Positions 32,018 through 40,513 of a stretch of 64,000 nt of DNA are shown here, in pieces. Numbering within the stretch: position 1 is the stretch's first letter; each line of letters opens with the position of its first letter. A program made the position numbers and the translations under genes. This stretch comes from Lentzea californiensis (GTDB taxonomy: Bacteria; Actinomycetota; Actinomycetes; Mycobacteriales; Pseudonocardiaceae). The stretch lies in the NCBI RefSeq assembly GCF_024648825.1, contig NZ_JANBBE010000021.1:1-64000 (forward strand), read 5' to 3'. The notes below the pieces were generated by a model. It saw nothing but the letters and a program-made list of their open reading frames with translations, made no database searches and was not told the origin of the DNA.

Positions 32018-32977
32018 ATGCACGTGCTCGCCGCTCAGGACGCCTTCTTCCTCGCCCGCCGGACTCGCAAGGACTCGCCGCACACAACGGCGGCCTACCA
32101 GCGGGATCTGGCCGGCGTGAACACGCTCCTGGCCGAGACCCTCTCCTGTCCCGTCGAGGACCTGGTCGTCGCTCAGCTGACCGGTGCGAACCTGCGTGAG
32201 GCGTTCGGGGTGTTCGCGGACGGCCATGCCAAGAGTTCGGTGCTGCGGGCGTGGTCGACGTGGAACCAGTTCCTGACGTTCTGCGTGGCCGAGGACCTGA
32301 TCGCCGGTAATCCGATGGGTGCGGTGGCTCGTCCCAAGACGCCTCCGCTGGTGCCGAAGCCGTTGCGGGGTGAGGACACGCCTGAGCAGTTGCTGACGGC
32401 CGCGGCGGAGGGGGCGCGCAAGGGGCGTGATCCGTGGCCGGAGCGGGATGTGCTGGTGATCGCGCTGGGGCTGGTGGCGGGGTTGCGCAGTGCCGAGATG
32501 CGGACGCTGACGCTGGCGAGCATCGTCGGGCGTGAGGGTGATCAGCGGTTGCACGTGCGGGGCAAGGGGAACCGGGATCGCAGTGTTCCGATCGAGCCGC
32601 CGATGGAGCGGATCGTGGACGCGTATCTGAAGAGTTGCCGGCAGCGGTTTCCTCAGGGGCGTTTTGACCGGGAGTCGGCGTTGTTGCGGGATCGGCACGG
32701 TGAGCCGATCGGGCGTGGTGGGCTGGAGTACCTGGTGAAGTCGTGTTTCCGGTGGGCGGGGTTGAACGACAGGGTGCCGACGGGGGCGAATCTGCACGCG
32801 TTGCGGCACACGTTCGCGACGCGGCTGGCGGAGGACGGGGCGTCGGCGAGCGAGATCATGGCGTTGCTGGGGCATGCGAGTCTGGCGACGAGTCAGAACT
32901 ACATCGAGGCGACGGCGCGGGAGCGGCGGGCGGCGGTGGCGAGCAACAGGACGTATCGGGCGCTCAAGGACATCTAG
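32018..32977 (+). CDS. tyrosine recombinase/integrase (XerC/D-like)
   Basis: A 319-residue tyrosine recombinase from ATG 32018 (an upstream GTG at 31979 is possible). The N-terminal SAM-like DNA-binding domain has HTTAAYQRDLAGVNTLLAET. The catalytic domain shows Arg in LVAGLRSAEMRTL, Lys in VRGKGNRDRSVPI, His-x-x-Arg in LHALRHTFATRLAE, His in LLGHASLATSQ and Tyr in NYIEAT, a full set. No excisionase or phage gene is near, so this could be a Xer-like housekeeping paralogue or a remnant of an integrated element. Confidence 0.9.
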   Translation: MHVLAAQDAFFLARRTRKDSPHTTAAYQRDLAGVNTLLAETLSCPVEDLVVAQLTGANLREAFGVFADGHAKSSVLRAWSTWNQFLTFCVAEDLIAGNPMGAVARPKTPPLVPKPLRGEDTPEQLLTAAAEGARKGRDPWPERDVLVIALGLVAGLRSAEMRTLTLASIVGREGDQRLHVRGKGNRDRSVPIEPPMERIVDAYLKSCRQRFPQGRFDRESALLRDRHGEPIGRGGLEYLVKSCFRWAGLNDRVPTGANLHALRHTFATRLAEDGASASEIMALLGHASLATSQNYIEATARERRAAVASNRTYRALKDI

Positions 32978-33100
32978 CGGTGCTCCACTGTTGTGCGGGA
33001 CGCTCGGTGGGGTCGTGTGGGCCGGGGGTCGCTCAGTTGCCGGATCGTTAGGCCGAGTGGGTGACCTGGTGGTGCGAAAACCGCATTTCAGGGGTACCCA

Positions 33101-33928
33101 ATGAGAATGAGATCCGTGTGGCGTGGGGCCATCTCCTTCGGGTTGGTGACGATCGCCGTGCGCCTTTACTCGGCTGTCGAGGAGCACGACTTCCGTTTCA
33201 ACCAGGTGCATCGTGCGGACGGTGGGCGCATCAAGTACAAGCGCGTCTGTTCGGTGTGCGGTGAAGAGGTGGAGTACTCGGAGATCACCAAGGGCTATGA
33301 GCTGGACGACGGCCGGATGGTGATCATGGAGAACGAGGACTTCGAGAAGTTGCCGGTGAAGACCGACAAGTCGATCGACGTGCTGGAGTTCGTGCCGGTG
33401 GAGGAGATCGATCCGATCTACTTCCAGAAGACGTACTACCTGGAGCCGGACAAGGCGGCGGCGCGGCCTTATGTGTTGTTGCGGGATGCCCTCGTCAAGA
33501 CGGGTCAGCTGGCGGTCGTGAAGATCACGATCCGGCAGAAGGAGACGCTGGCGACGATCCGGGCGCGTGATGACGTGCTGGTGATGCACACGATGTTGTG
33601 GCCGGACGAGATCCGCAAGGCGGAGTTCGACTTCCTGGACTCCGACGTGGAGGTGCGGCCGCAGGAGTTGAAGATGGCGACGTCGCTGGTGGAGTCGATG
33701 GCGGGTGACTTCGATCCGGACACGTTCACCGACGACTACCGGGACGCGCTGGAGAAGGTGATCGCGGCGAAGGCGGAGGGTGCGGAGTTGCCCGAGCAGC
33801 CGGAGGCCGAGGAGAAGGGCGATGTCATCGATCTGATGACGGCTCTGGAGCGCAGTGTGGAGAAGGCGAAGGCGGGGCGGAAGGGCGAGAAGAAGGCGCC
33901 GCCGAAGAAGAAGGCCTCGTCGGCGTAG
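33101..33928 (+). CDS. ku: Ku protein (non-homologous end joining)
   Basis: A 275-residue bacterial Ku. It starts MRSVWRGAISFGLVTIAVRL, contains KRVCSVCGEEVEYSEITKGY and LVMHTMLWPDEIRKAEF, and ends in a Lys/Ala-rich tail with KAPPKKKASSA that helps DNA binding. It forms a homodimeric ring that binds DNA ends and recruits LigD. The next gene starts directly at its stop codon, so ku and the ligD parts form one operon. AGGGG lies upstream of the ATG at a suitable distance. Confidence 0.97.
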   Translation: MRMRSVWRGAISFGLVTIAVRLYSAVEEHDFRFNQVHRADGGRIKYKRVCSVCGEEVEYSEITKGYELDDGRMVIMENEDFEKLPVKTDKSIDVLEFVPVEEIDPIYFQKTYYLEPDKAAARPYVLLRDALVKTGQLAVVKITIRQKETLATIRARDDVLVMHTMLWPDEIRKAEFDFLDSDVEVRPQELKMATSLVESMAGDFDPDTFTDDYRDALEKVIAAKAEGAELPEQPEAEEKGDVIDLMTALERSVEKAKAGRKGEKKAPPKKKASSA

Positions 33929-35371
33929 ATGGCCGGGCTCGACGAGTACCGGCGCAAGAGGGATCCGGCGAGGACGCCGGAGCCCGTTCCGAGTGCGGAC
34001 GTGTTGCCGAAGGGTGACAACGACACGTTCGTGATCCAGGAGCACCACGCGAGCAGCCTGCATTGGGATGTGCGGCTGGAGCGTGACGGGGTTTTGGTGT
34101 CGTGGGCGGTGCCGAAGGGTTTGCCGCCGACGACGGATGTGGTGCGGCTGGCTGTGCACACCGAGGACCATCCGCTGGAGTACGCGCAGTTCTCCGGGGA
34201 GATCCCGAAGGGTGAGTACGGCGGCGGTGAGATGTTCATCTGGGATCGCGGCCGCTATGAGACGGTGAAGTGGTCGGACCGCGAGGTCGATGTGATCTTG
34301 CACGGTGGCCGGGTGCGGGGTCAGTTCGTGTTCTTCCGTTCGGGCAAGGACGGGAAGAACTGGATGATGAAGCGCCGGCACGCTCCGGCGCGGCCGGACT
34401 GGCAGGTGTTGCCCGAGCAGCTGAAGCCGATGCTCGCTGTTCCGGGGCCTCTCCCCCACGACGATGATGATCAGTGGGCTTATGAGTTCAAGTGGGATGG
34501 CGTCCGGGCGGTTCTGAGGGTCGAGGGCGGGCGTGTTCAGGCGTGGTCGCGGGTCGGCAACGACATCACGGTCGCTTATCCGGAGTTGCAGGGCGTGGGT
34601 GAGCAGCTGGGGTCGACGGAGGCGCTGCTGGACGGGGAGATCGTCGCGTTGCAGGACGGCCGGCCGAGTTTCAGCGCGTTGCAGAACCGGATGCACGTGA
34701 CGAAGTCGGAGGCGGCTCGCCGGGCGGCGCGGCAGTATCCGGCGACGTTGTTGTTGTTCGACCTTCTGCACCTGGACGGCAGTTCCACGATGCAGCTGCC
34801 TTTCCATCAGCGTCGTGAGTTGCTCAGGGGTCTCGAGCTGCGGGGTCCGCACTGGCTGACTCCCCCGTCCTACGACGAGGACGGGGCGTCGGTGCTGGCG
34901 GCGAGTCGTGAGCAGGGGTTGGAGGGTGTGGTCGCGAAGCGGCTGGATTCGCCTTATCAGCCGGGGACGCGGTCGCCGGTGTGGCGCAAGATCACGGACC
35001 TGCTGGCGCAGGAGGTGGTGATCGGTGGCTGGCGGATGGGTGAGGGCAAGCGTGCCGGGGTGATCGGCGCGTTGTTGCTGGGTATTCCGCAGGACGGCGG
35101 GCTGGCGTTCGCGGGGTCGGTGGGCACGGGGTTCGGCGATGCGGAGCTGGCGGTGCTGACGCCGCGGTTGAAGGCGTTGGCGCGCAAGAGGTCGCCGTTC
35201 GTGACGGAGATGCCGCGGGAGCGGTCGAGGGGCGCGAGGTGGGTGGAGCCGGAGCTGGTGGCTGAGGTGGTGTTCCGGCAGTGGACGCCGGACGGGCGGA
35301 TGCGGTTTCCGGCGTGGCGCGGGTTGCGGCCGGACAAGACGCCGGAGGAGGTGCGTCGGGTTGTCGGGTGA
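33929..35371 (+). CDS. ligD: LigD-type protein: phosphoesterase plus ATP-dependent ligase domains
   Basis: A 480-residue protein. Residues ~30-145 form the 3'-phosphoesterase domain, with FVIQEHHASSLHWDVRLE and the HTEDHPLEYAQF and PKGEYGGGEM blocks. The ligase domain begins near 170, with the adenylated lysine in YEFKWDGVRAVL (K188), LLDGEIVAL, and motif IV EGVVAKRLD, ending in an OB fold. The polymerase domain normally present in LigD is absent and is encoded by the next gene. Start ATG follows the ku stop directly. Confidence 0.95.
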   Translation: MAGLDEYRRKRDPARTPEPVPSADVLPKGDNDTFVIQEHHASSLHWDVRLERDGVLVSWAVPKGLPPTTDVVRLAVHTEDHPLEYAQFSGEIPKGEYGGGEMFIWDRGRYETVKWSDREVDVILHGGRVRGQFVFFRSGKDGKNWMMKRRHAPARPDWQVLPEQLKPMLAVPGPLPHDDDDQWAYEFKWDGVRAVLRVEGGRVQAWSRVGNDITVAYPELQGVGEQLGSTEALLDGEIVALQDGRPSFSALQNRMHVTKSEAARRAARQYPATLLLFDLLHLDGSSTMQLPFHQRRELLRGLELRGPHWLTPPSYDEDGASVLAASREQGLEGVVAKRLDSPYQPGTRSPVWRKITDLLAQEVVIGGWRMGEGKRAGVIGALLLGIPQDGGLAFAGSVGTGFGDAELAVLTPRLKALARKRSPFVTEMPRERSRGARWVEPELVAEVVFRQWTPDGRMRFPAWRGLRPDKTPEEVRRVVG

Positions 35372-36233
35372 CGCGACTGTGCGTGTCGAGGACCGGGTGT
35401 TGAAGCTGACGAACCTGGAGAAGGTGTTGTATCCGGGGTTCGGGTTCACCAAGGGTGAGGTGATCGATTACTACACCCGGATCGCGCCGGTGCTGCTGCC
35501 CCATCTGAAGGACCGTCCGGTGACGTTGAAGCGCTTCCCGAACGGGGTGGACGGGAAGTGGTTCTTCGAGAAGAACGCGGCGGAGCACCGTCCGGAGTGG
35601 GTGCGGACGATGCGGCTGGACTCGCCGGGGAGTTCGAAGGGCAACGAGACCGTCAACTACGTGATGGTGGACGAGTTGGCGACGCTGGTGTGGCTGGCGA
35701 ACCTGGCGGCGCTGGAGTTGCACGTGCCGCAGTGGACGGTGGGGCCGCGGGGTGGGAAGCGGGATCCTGATCTGCTGGTGTTCGACCTGGATCCGGGTGC
35801 GCCGGCGACGCTGGTGGAGTGTTGCCGGGTGGCGGAGCTGGTGCGGGTGGTGCTGGACGACGACGGTGTGGACTGCTGGGCGAAGACGTCGGGCAACAAG
35901 GGGATGCAGGTGTACGCCCATGCCCCGGCGAAGGACACGTCGGAGTACGCGAAGGCGGTGGCGCAGCGGCTGGCGCAGGAGCATCCGAAGCTGATCGTGT
36001 CGACGATGGCGAAGGCGCAGCGCACCGGGAAGGTGTTCATCGACTGGTCGCAGAACAATCCGGCGAAGACGACGGTGGCGCCGTATTCGTTGCGGGCCCG
36101 GGAGCGGCCGGCGGTGTCGACGCCGGTGACGTGGGACGAGGTCGAGGACTGCGAGGTCGTGGAGGATCTGCTGTTCATCGCGGACGAGGTGCTGGAGCGG
36201 GTCGCGAGCGCGGGTGACCTGTTCGGGAGTTGA
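35361..36233 (+). CDS. ligD: LigD polymerase (primase-like) domain as separate protein
   Basis: A 290-residue archaeo-eukaryotic-primase-like NHEJ polymerase. Visible are LTNLEKVLYPGFGFTKGEVI, VTLKRFPNGVDGKWFFEKNA, the catalytic Asp pair in DLLVFDLDPG and the TSGNKGMQVYAH block. It adds ribonucleotides or fills gaps at DNA ends. TTG at 35361 overlaps the upstream gene by 11 bases; GTG at 35379 is the alternative start. Mycobacterial LigD carries all three domains in one chain, while split versions are known in actinomycetes such as Streptomyces. Confidence 0.94.
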   Translation: MSGDATVRVEDRVLKLTNLEKVLYPGFGFTKGEVIDYYTRIAPVLLPHLKDRPVTLKRFPNGVDGKWFFEKNAAEHRPEWVRTMRLDSPGSSKGNETVNYVMVDELATLVWLANLAALELHVPQWTVGPRGGKRDPDLLVFDLDPGAPATLVECCRVAELVRVVLDDDGVDCWAKTSGNKGMQVYAHAPAKDTSEYAKAVAQRLAQEHPKLIVSTMAKAQRTGKVFIDWSQNNPAKTTVAPYSLRARERPAVSTPVTWDEVEDCEVVEDLLFIADEVLERVASAGDLFGS

Positions 36234-36265
36234 TGTCCTGTCGACTGCCTAGCTGGGGGTTTGCC

Positions 36266-36819
36266 GTGGATGTCGAGCTCGCCGAACGAGAGCGTGCGCG
36301 GGTGCTGGCGGTGTTGCCGGGTGCGGAGTGGGAGCACGTGGGGGCGGCGTCGGTGGTCGAGCTGGTGCTGGTGGTGGACGACTCCGCGGATGAGGCGTCG
36401 TACGTGCCTGCGTTGGAGGCCGCGGGGTATCGGGTGTCGGTGCGGGAGGCCTGGCACGAGCACCGGGTGTTGACGCGGCCGGGCGTCGAGGCGCACGTGT
36501 ATCCACGTGGGTGCGCCGTGGTGTGCCGGCGTTGGTGCAGGCGGGCTACTACCTGCTGTTGCGGGAGCCGGGCTGGTTCGAGCACAGGGTGCTCAAGGGC
36601 ACGGTGCCGAACGTGAACATGCACGTCTTCTCCCCCAGGTGTGAGGAGGTCGATCGGATGCTGGCGTTCCGGGATCGGCTGCGGTCGCACGACGCGGATC
36701 GGGAGGAGTACGAGCGGGTGAAGCGGGAGCTGGCGGTGCGGACGTGGGAGCGGGTGCAGGACTACGCGGACGCGAAGACGCGGGTGGTGCGGCGGATCAC
36801 TCTGCGGGCGCTGGGCTGA
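36266..36819 (+). pseudogene. GrpB-like (UPF0157) chimeric or frameshifted gene
   Basis: Two reading frames together resemble a GrpB protein. Frame 1 (from GTG 36266) gives EWEHVGAASVVELVLVVDDS, then YVPALEAAGYRVSVREAWHE and HRVL. Frame 2 (36511-36819) gives VPALVQAGYYLLLREPGWFE and HRVL, then NMHVFSPRCEEVDRMLAFRD and a KRELAVRTWERVQDYADAKT tail. The block PALxxAGY...RExxxxEHRVL occurs twice, once in each frame, so this looks like two paralogous fragments joined and not a simple frameshift. The first copy also lacks the usual PGLxAKP segment. Frame 2 alone may be expressed. Confidence 0.65.
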
Positions 36820-37768
36820 AGCGGCGCCGGTAGTCCGACGGGGTGAGGCCGGTTTCGCGGCGCATCAGGGCGCGCAGGTTGGCGGCGGTGCCGAGGCCGG
36901 TGCGGCGGGCGACGACGTCGAAGCGCCTCTCCCCCAGTTCGATGAGCCGGCACGCGAGGGTGACGCGTTCCGCGGTGAGCCAGGCGAGCGGTGTGGTGCC
37001 GAGTTGGGCCTGGAAGCGGCGGTGCAGGGTGGCCGGGCTGACGGCGGCGCGGGCGGCCAGCGAAGTCACGGTGAGCGGGGTGTCGAGGTGGTGCTGGGCC
37101 CAGGCGAGGACGGGGGCGAGTGACTCGTCGGGCAGGTCGGGTACGGGGCGTTCGACGAACTGGCGCTGGCCTCCGTCGCGGTGGGCGGCGAAGACGAGGC
37201 GGCGGCTGACGGAGCTGGCGATCTCGGCGCCGTGGTCGCGGCGGACGAGGTGCAGGCCGAGGTCGAGGGCGGCGGCGCTGCCGGCGGAGGTGAGGATGTC
37301 GCCGTCGTCGACGAACAGGACGTCGGGTTCGAGGTGCACCGCGGGGAAGCGGGTGCGGAAGTCGTCGGCCCACTGCCAGTGGGCGGTGGCGCGGCGGCCG
37401 TCGAGGACGCCGGCTTCGGCGAGGGTGAAGGCGCCGCTGCAGAACCCGACGAGGCGTGCGCCGCGGGTGTGGGCGCGGCGGATGGCGTCGAGGACCTCGG
37501 GGCGTCTGGGTGCGTCGACGTTGGGGCGGTTGGGGACGATGAGGGTGTCGGCGGTGTCGGCGGCGCCGAGGTCCGCGACGCCGGTGAGGGTGAAGAAGCC
37601 GTCGCGCATCGCCGTGTGCGGTTCGGGTGAGCAGAGGCGGAAGTCGTAGAGGTGGCCGCCGATCTCGGGGCGGTGCAGGCCGAAGACCTCGGTGGCGCAG
37701 CCGAGTTCGAACGGGTTGGAGTTCTCGTCGACGATGACGACGACGCGGTGCGAGGATTCTTGCGGCAT
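36797..37768 (-). CDS. GlxA family transcriptional regulator (DJ-1/PfpI plus AraC HTH)
   Basis: A 323-residue protein. The N-terminal DJ-1/PfpI-like domain has VVVIVDENSNPFELGCATEV and the nucleophile elbow LVGFCSGAFTLAEAG. The C-terminal AraC domain has LAARAAVSPATLHRRFQAQL and a second HTH with VARRTGLGTAANLRALMRRE followed by PSDYRRRF. Members are activators responding to metabolites. Its end overlaps the GrpB-like region by 23 bases; it is divergent from the cupin gene, with about 50 bases between, so the cupin is a candidate target. Confidence 0.94.
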   Translation of the reverse strand: MPQESSHRVVVIVDENSNPFELGCATEVFGLHRPEIGGHLYDFRLCSPEPHTAMRDGFFTLTGVADLGAADTADTLIVPNRPNVDAPRRPEVLDAIRRAHTRGARLVGFCSGAFTLAEAGVLDGRRATAHWQWADDFRTRFPAVHLEPDVLFVDDGDILTSAGSAAALDLGLHLVRRDHGAEIASSVSRRLVFAAHRDGGQRQFVERPVPDLPDESLAPVLAWAQHHLDTPLTVTSLAARAAVSPATLHRRFQAQLGTTPLAWLTAERVTLACRLIELGERRFDVVARRTGLGTAANLRALMRRETGLTPSDYRRRFSPAPAE

Positions 37769-37821
37769 GTGCGATTCCTAGCACTCACGCCCGGTCGGTG
37801 TCACAGGCCAGGCTCATCGGC

Positions 37822-38208
37822 ATGAACCCCATCGCCCTGGACGACGCCCTGGCCTCGTTCGACGCTCTGTGGAGCCCGCGGATCGTCACCCGTGTCAACG
37901 ACTACGACGTGCGCGTCACGAAGGTGCGGGGTGAGCACGTCTGGCACGTGCACGACGACACCGACGAGTTCTTCCTCGTCCTGGACGGTGAGCTGCGCAT
38001 CGGGCTGCGGGAAGCAGGCGGCGAGCGCACGGTCGTGCTGCCCCAGGGCTCGGTGTTCACCGTGCCGAGGGGGACGTTCCACAAGCCGTCGTCCCCGGAC
38101 GGTGCGCGGATCCTGCTGTTCGAGCCCTCCGGGACCTCGACGGTCGGCGACCGGCACGACGAGGTCCCGGAGCACGTGGACGCGACCACCGGCCACGAAC
38201 TGGGCTGA
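37822..38208 (+). CDS. cupin domain protein
   Basis: A 128-residue single-domain cupin. Motif 1 is GEHVWHVHDDTDEFFLVLDG, motif 2 is LPQGSVFTVPRGTFHKP. The H-x-H...E and final H ligands of a metal-binding cupin are present. ATG at 37822; a GTG at 37798 upstream would add eight residues. It is divergent from the GlxA-type regulator. Substrate unknown; small cupins are often isomerases or dioxygenases. Confidence 0.9.
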   Translation: MNPIALDDALASFDALWSPRIVTRVNDYDVRVTKVRGEHVWHVHDDTDEFFLVLDGELRIGLREAGGERTVVLPQGSVFTVPRGTFHKPSSPDGARILLFEPSGTSTVGDRHDEVPEHVDATTGHELG

Positions 38209-38235
38209 CGCCACCGGGGCGTCAGCCCAGCGAGG

Positions 38236-40353
38236 TCAGCCCAGGCGGCAGGCCGACAGGATGATCTCCTGGCCGAGCAGTGTGCGGACCCGGACGGCGT
38301 TCTGGATCAGCTGGCCGTTCGGTCCGGTCGCGGTCTCGTTGAGGTGCACGGTCGCGACACCGGGGATGCCGACGGTGGCGGGGCCGGTGCCGATGGGCTG
38401 GCCGTTGAGGGTGCCCACCTTCGACGAGCCGGTGACGCCGTTGGCGTCGCTCTCACACTTGGCCTCGATGGCGTTGAGCTTGATCACCCCACCGAGCAGT
38501 GACGCTCCCTCCACCCGTGCGGAGGCCACGGTGCGGCCGGTGTTCGCGTCGAGGGTGCAGTCGGCGTGCAGGGCGTTCACCGACGCCAGGCCTAGGACGT
38601 TGACCGCGGTGACGGTCTTGTCCTCGTTGGGCGGGCACTGGGCGTGCGGGGTCTTGGCGACGGTGATCAGGCCGGTGGCGCCCAGTGCCCACGCCTCGCC
38701 GCGCAGGTAGACGACGACCTTCGCGACCGCGGTGGCGGCGGCGCCGTCATCGTCGGTCACGGTGACCAGGACGTTGTGCGCGCCCAGGGCGGTGAACGTG
38801 CGTGAGCCGGTGCAGGTGCCGCTGCCGGCGCCCTGGGCGACGGTGCCGTTCACGACCGGGGAACCGTCGTCGAAGTTGAACGTGCAGGTGTGCTTGTCGT
38901 TGGTGGCGATGTCGGTGAACGGCGCGGTGAAGCTGACCGTCGTGCCACGGGTGACGAGCGTCTTGTCCGCGTTCAGCGTGGCCTGCGGGGCGACGTTGGA
39001 CAGCGTGAGCGTGGTGGTGGCGACGACGGGCGGGTTGAGGCCGTCGTTCGCGGTCAGCTTGAGTTCCCACACGCCGTCATCGGTGCACTTGACCGTCGTG
39101 GTCTGCGCGGCGGCGTCGCCGAACGAGCAGGTCGCGCCCGCGTCCACCCCGGACTGCGGGGTCGCGGTCCACGCCGTGCCCAGCGACGGGCCGTCGGGGT
39201 CGGTCACCAGGCCGGCCAGGCCGACGTCGGTGCCTTCCTGGCCCGCGTACGGGCCGCCGGGCTTGACCACGGGCGGGGCGTTGACCTCGACCGTGACGCA
39301 CTCGGTCACGTCACCGGCTCCGCCGCCGTCGGTGCCGCGTGCGGTGACGCACAGCTGGTGGGTGCCCGGGGCCAGTGCCGGGGTGTCGACGGTGTAGTCG
39401 ACGGTCGCGGGGCCGTCCTGCGGGAGGGCCGGTGTGATGGAGGTGATCGGGAGGTCCGCGCCGCCGTCGACCTTCAGCGTCAGCTGCGTGAGCTTGGAGG
39501 CGATGACACCGGGCACGACGTCGGGCAGCTGGGAGACGTCCGGGACCTCGGTGCAGGTGCCGCCGGTGGTCTCGGCGATCTTGCGCAGCGAGTCCGGGCC
39601 GATGTCGCAGCCGGAGCCGTCGGACACGGCGAAGGTGAAGATCTTGATGCCCGCGTTGACGGCCTGCTGCAGGGCGGCGTCCACGGAGCCGCTGCCGGCG
39701 CCGTCGGACAGGAACACCATCAGTTTGCGCTGCTGCGGGGCCACGACGGCCGAGGCGAGGCCCGCGTTCAGGCCTCCGGCGAAGTTGGTGCCGGTGGGGA
39801 CGTTGTGGTTGGTGAACAGGTTGACGCCGCCGATGCGGGCGCTGCTCAGTGCCTCGACGACGTCGGTGGTGCCGTTGCCGTTGGCGTCGTCGGCGGGTGC
39901 GACGACCTTCTGCTCGCCCGCTGCCGGGCTGACGTCGACGGTCGCGCCGGACGAGCCGAACACCGCGCCGCCGGCGCTGCCGACGACGGTGTTCGCGACC
40001 GCGGCCTTCGCGTGCAGGGCCTCGACGGCGGCGACCTCGCAGTCGAGGACCGTGTTGAGCTGGCCGTCGCCGTTCTGGTCGCCACCGCAGCCCGCGGCCA
40101 CGCCGGCGGCGGTGGAGCCGGACACGTCCACGACGTAGGTCAGCGCGGTGTCGACGACCGCGGCACCGGTACCGATGGTGGCCTTGCCGGTGACGGTGAC
40201 CGGTCCCGGTACGACGACGGCGTTGTTCGCCGGGGCGGTGATGGTGACGCCGATGCTGGTGCCGCCGGGCAGGTTGCCGGTGGCCGCGTGCGCAGGGATG
40301 GCGAGTGCCACGGTGGCCGCTAGGGCGGCACCGACCGTGATGCTGGGTCTCAT
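38236..40353 (-). CDS. secreted VWA-domain protein with choice-of-anchor P-like C-terminus
   Basis: A 705-residue secreted protein. Signal peptide MRPSITVGAALAATVALAIP with AHAA cut site. An Ig-like segment precedes a von Willebrand A domain with MIDAS start LTYVVDVSGSTAAG and a later VFLSDGAGSGS. Then come PKD-like repeats (PPVVKPGGPYAGQEG, ATLNADKTLVTRGTTVSF). The last ~150 residues resemble choice-of-anchor P domains: ASARVEGASLLGGVIKLNAI and GVATVHLNETATGPNG. No sortase motif or terminal helix. Likely an adhesin or envelope protein. GGAG lies four bases before the ATG. Confidence 0.85.
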   Translation of the reverse strand: MRPSITVGAALAATVALAIPAHAATGNLPGGTSIGVTITAPANNAVVVPGPVTVTGKATIGTGAAVVDTALTYVVDVSGSTAAGVAAGCGGDQNGDGQLNTVLDCEVAAVEALHAKAAVANTVVGSAGGAVFGSSGATVDVSPAAGEQKVVAPADDANGNGTTDVVEALSSARIGGVNLFTNHNVPTGTNFAGGLNAGLASAVVAPQQRKLMVFLSDGAGSGSVDAALQQAVNAGIKIFTFAVSDGSGCDIGPDSLRKIAETTGGTCTEVPDVSQLPDVVPGVIASKLTQLTLKVDGGADLPITSITPALPQDGPATVDYTVDTPALAPGTHQLCVTARGTDGGGAGDVTECVTVEVNAPPVVKPGGPYAGQEGTDVGLAGLVTDPDGPSLGTAWTATPQSGVDAGATCSFGDAAAQTTTVKCTDDGVWELKLTANDGLNPPVVATTTLTLSNVAPQATLNADKTLVTRGTTVSFTAPFTDIATNDKHTCTFNFDDGSPVVNGTVAQGAGSGTCTGSRTFTALGAHNVLVTVTDDDGAAATAVAKVVVYLRGEAWALGATGLITVAKTPHAQCPPNEDKTVTAVNVLGLASVNALHADCTLDANTGRTVASARVEGASLLGGVIKLNAIEAKCESDANGVTGSSKVGTLNGQPIGTGPATVGIPGVATVHLNETATGPNGQLIQNAVRVRTLLGQEIILSACRLG

Positions 40354-40513
40354 GCTTCTCCGCTCGATGGTGTGGTCCCCGACCGAACGGAAGGAGACCG
40401 CACGGGGCGGCGCGGATACGCCCGGTCACCGGAATGCATCGATAGTCGACCTATTCAGAGCAGTGCCGGGTTCGGGCCTCGTAGGTCCCCCGGCTCGGGA
40501 ACAATCAGCTCCT

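Noticed and set aside
31811-35452. A 1213-residue open frame antisense to ku and ligD
   Set aside because: It is rich in Arg, Pro, His and Leu and has no recognisable domain. Ku and LigD on the other strand have full family motifs; high GC keeps the opposite frames open.
32018-36233. Prophage or integrative element around the tyrosine recombinase
   Set aside because: No excisionase, replication or structural genes, and no flanking direct repeats or tRNA gene could be seen.
38890-40323. 477-residue forward Gly/Val/Arg-rich frame antisense to the VWA gene
   Set aside because: Typical shadow composition; the reverse strand has signal peptide, VWA and PKD-like domains.
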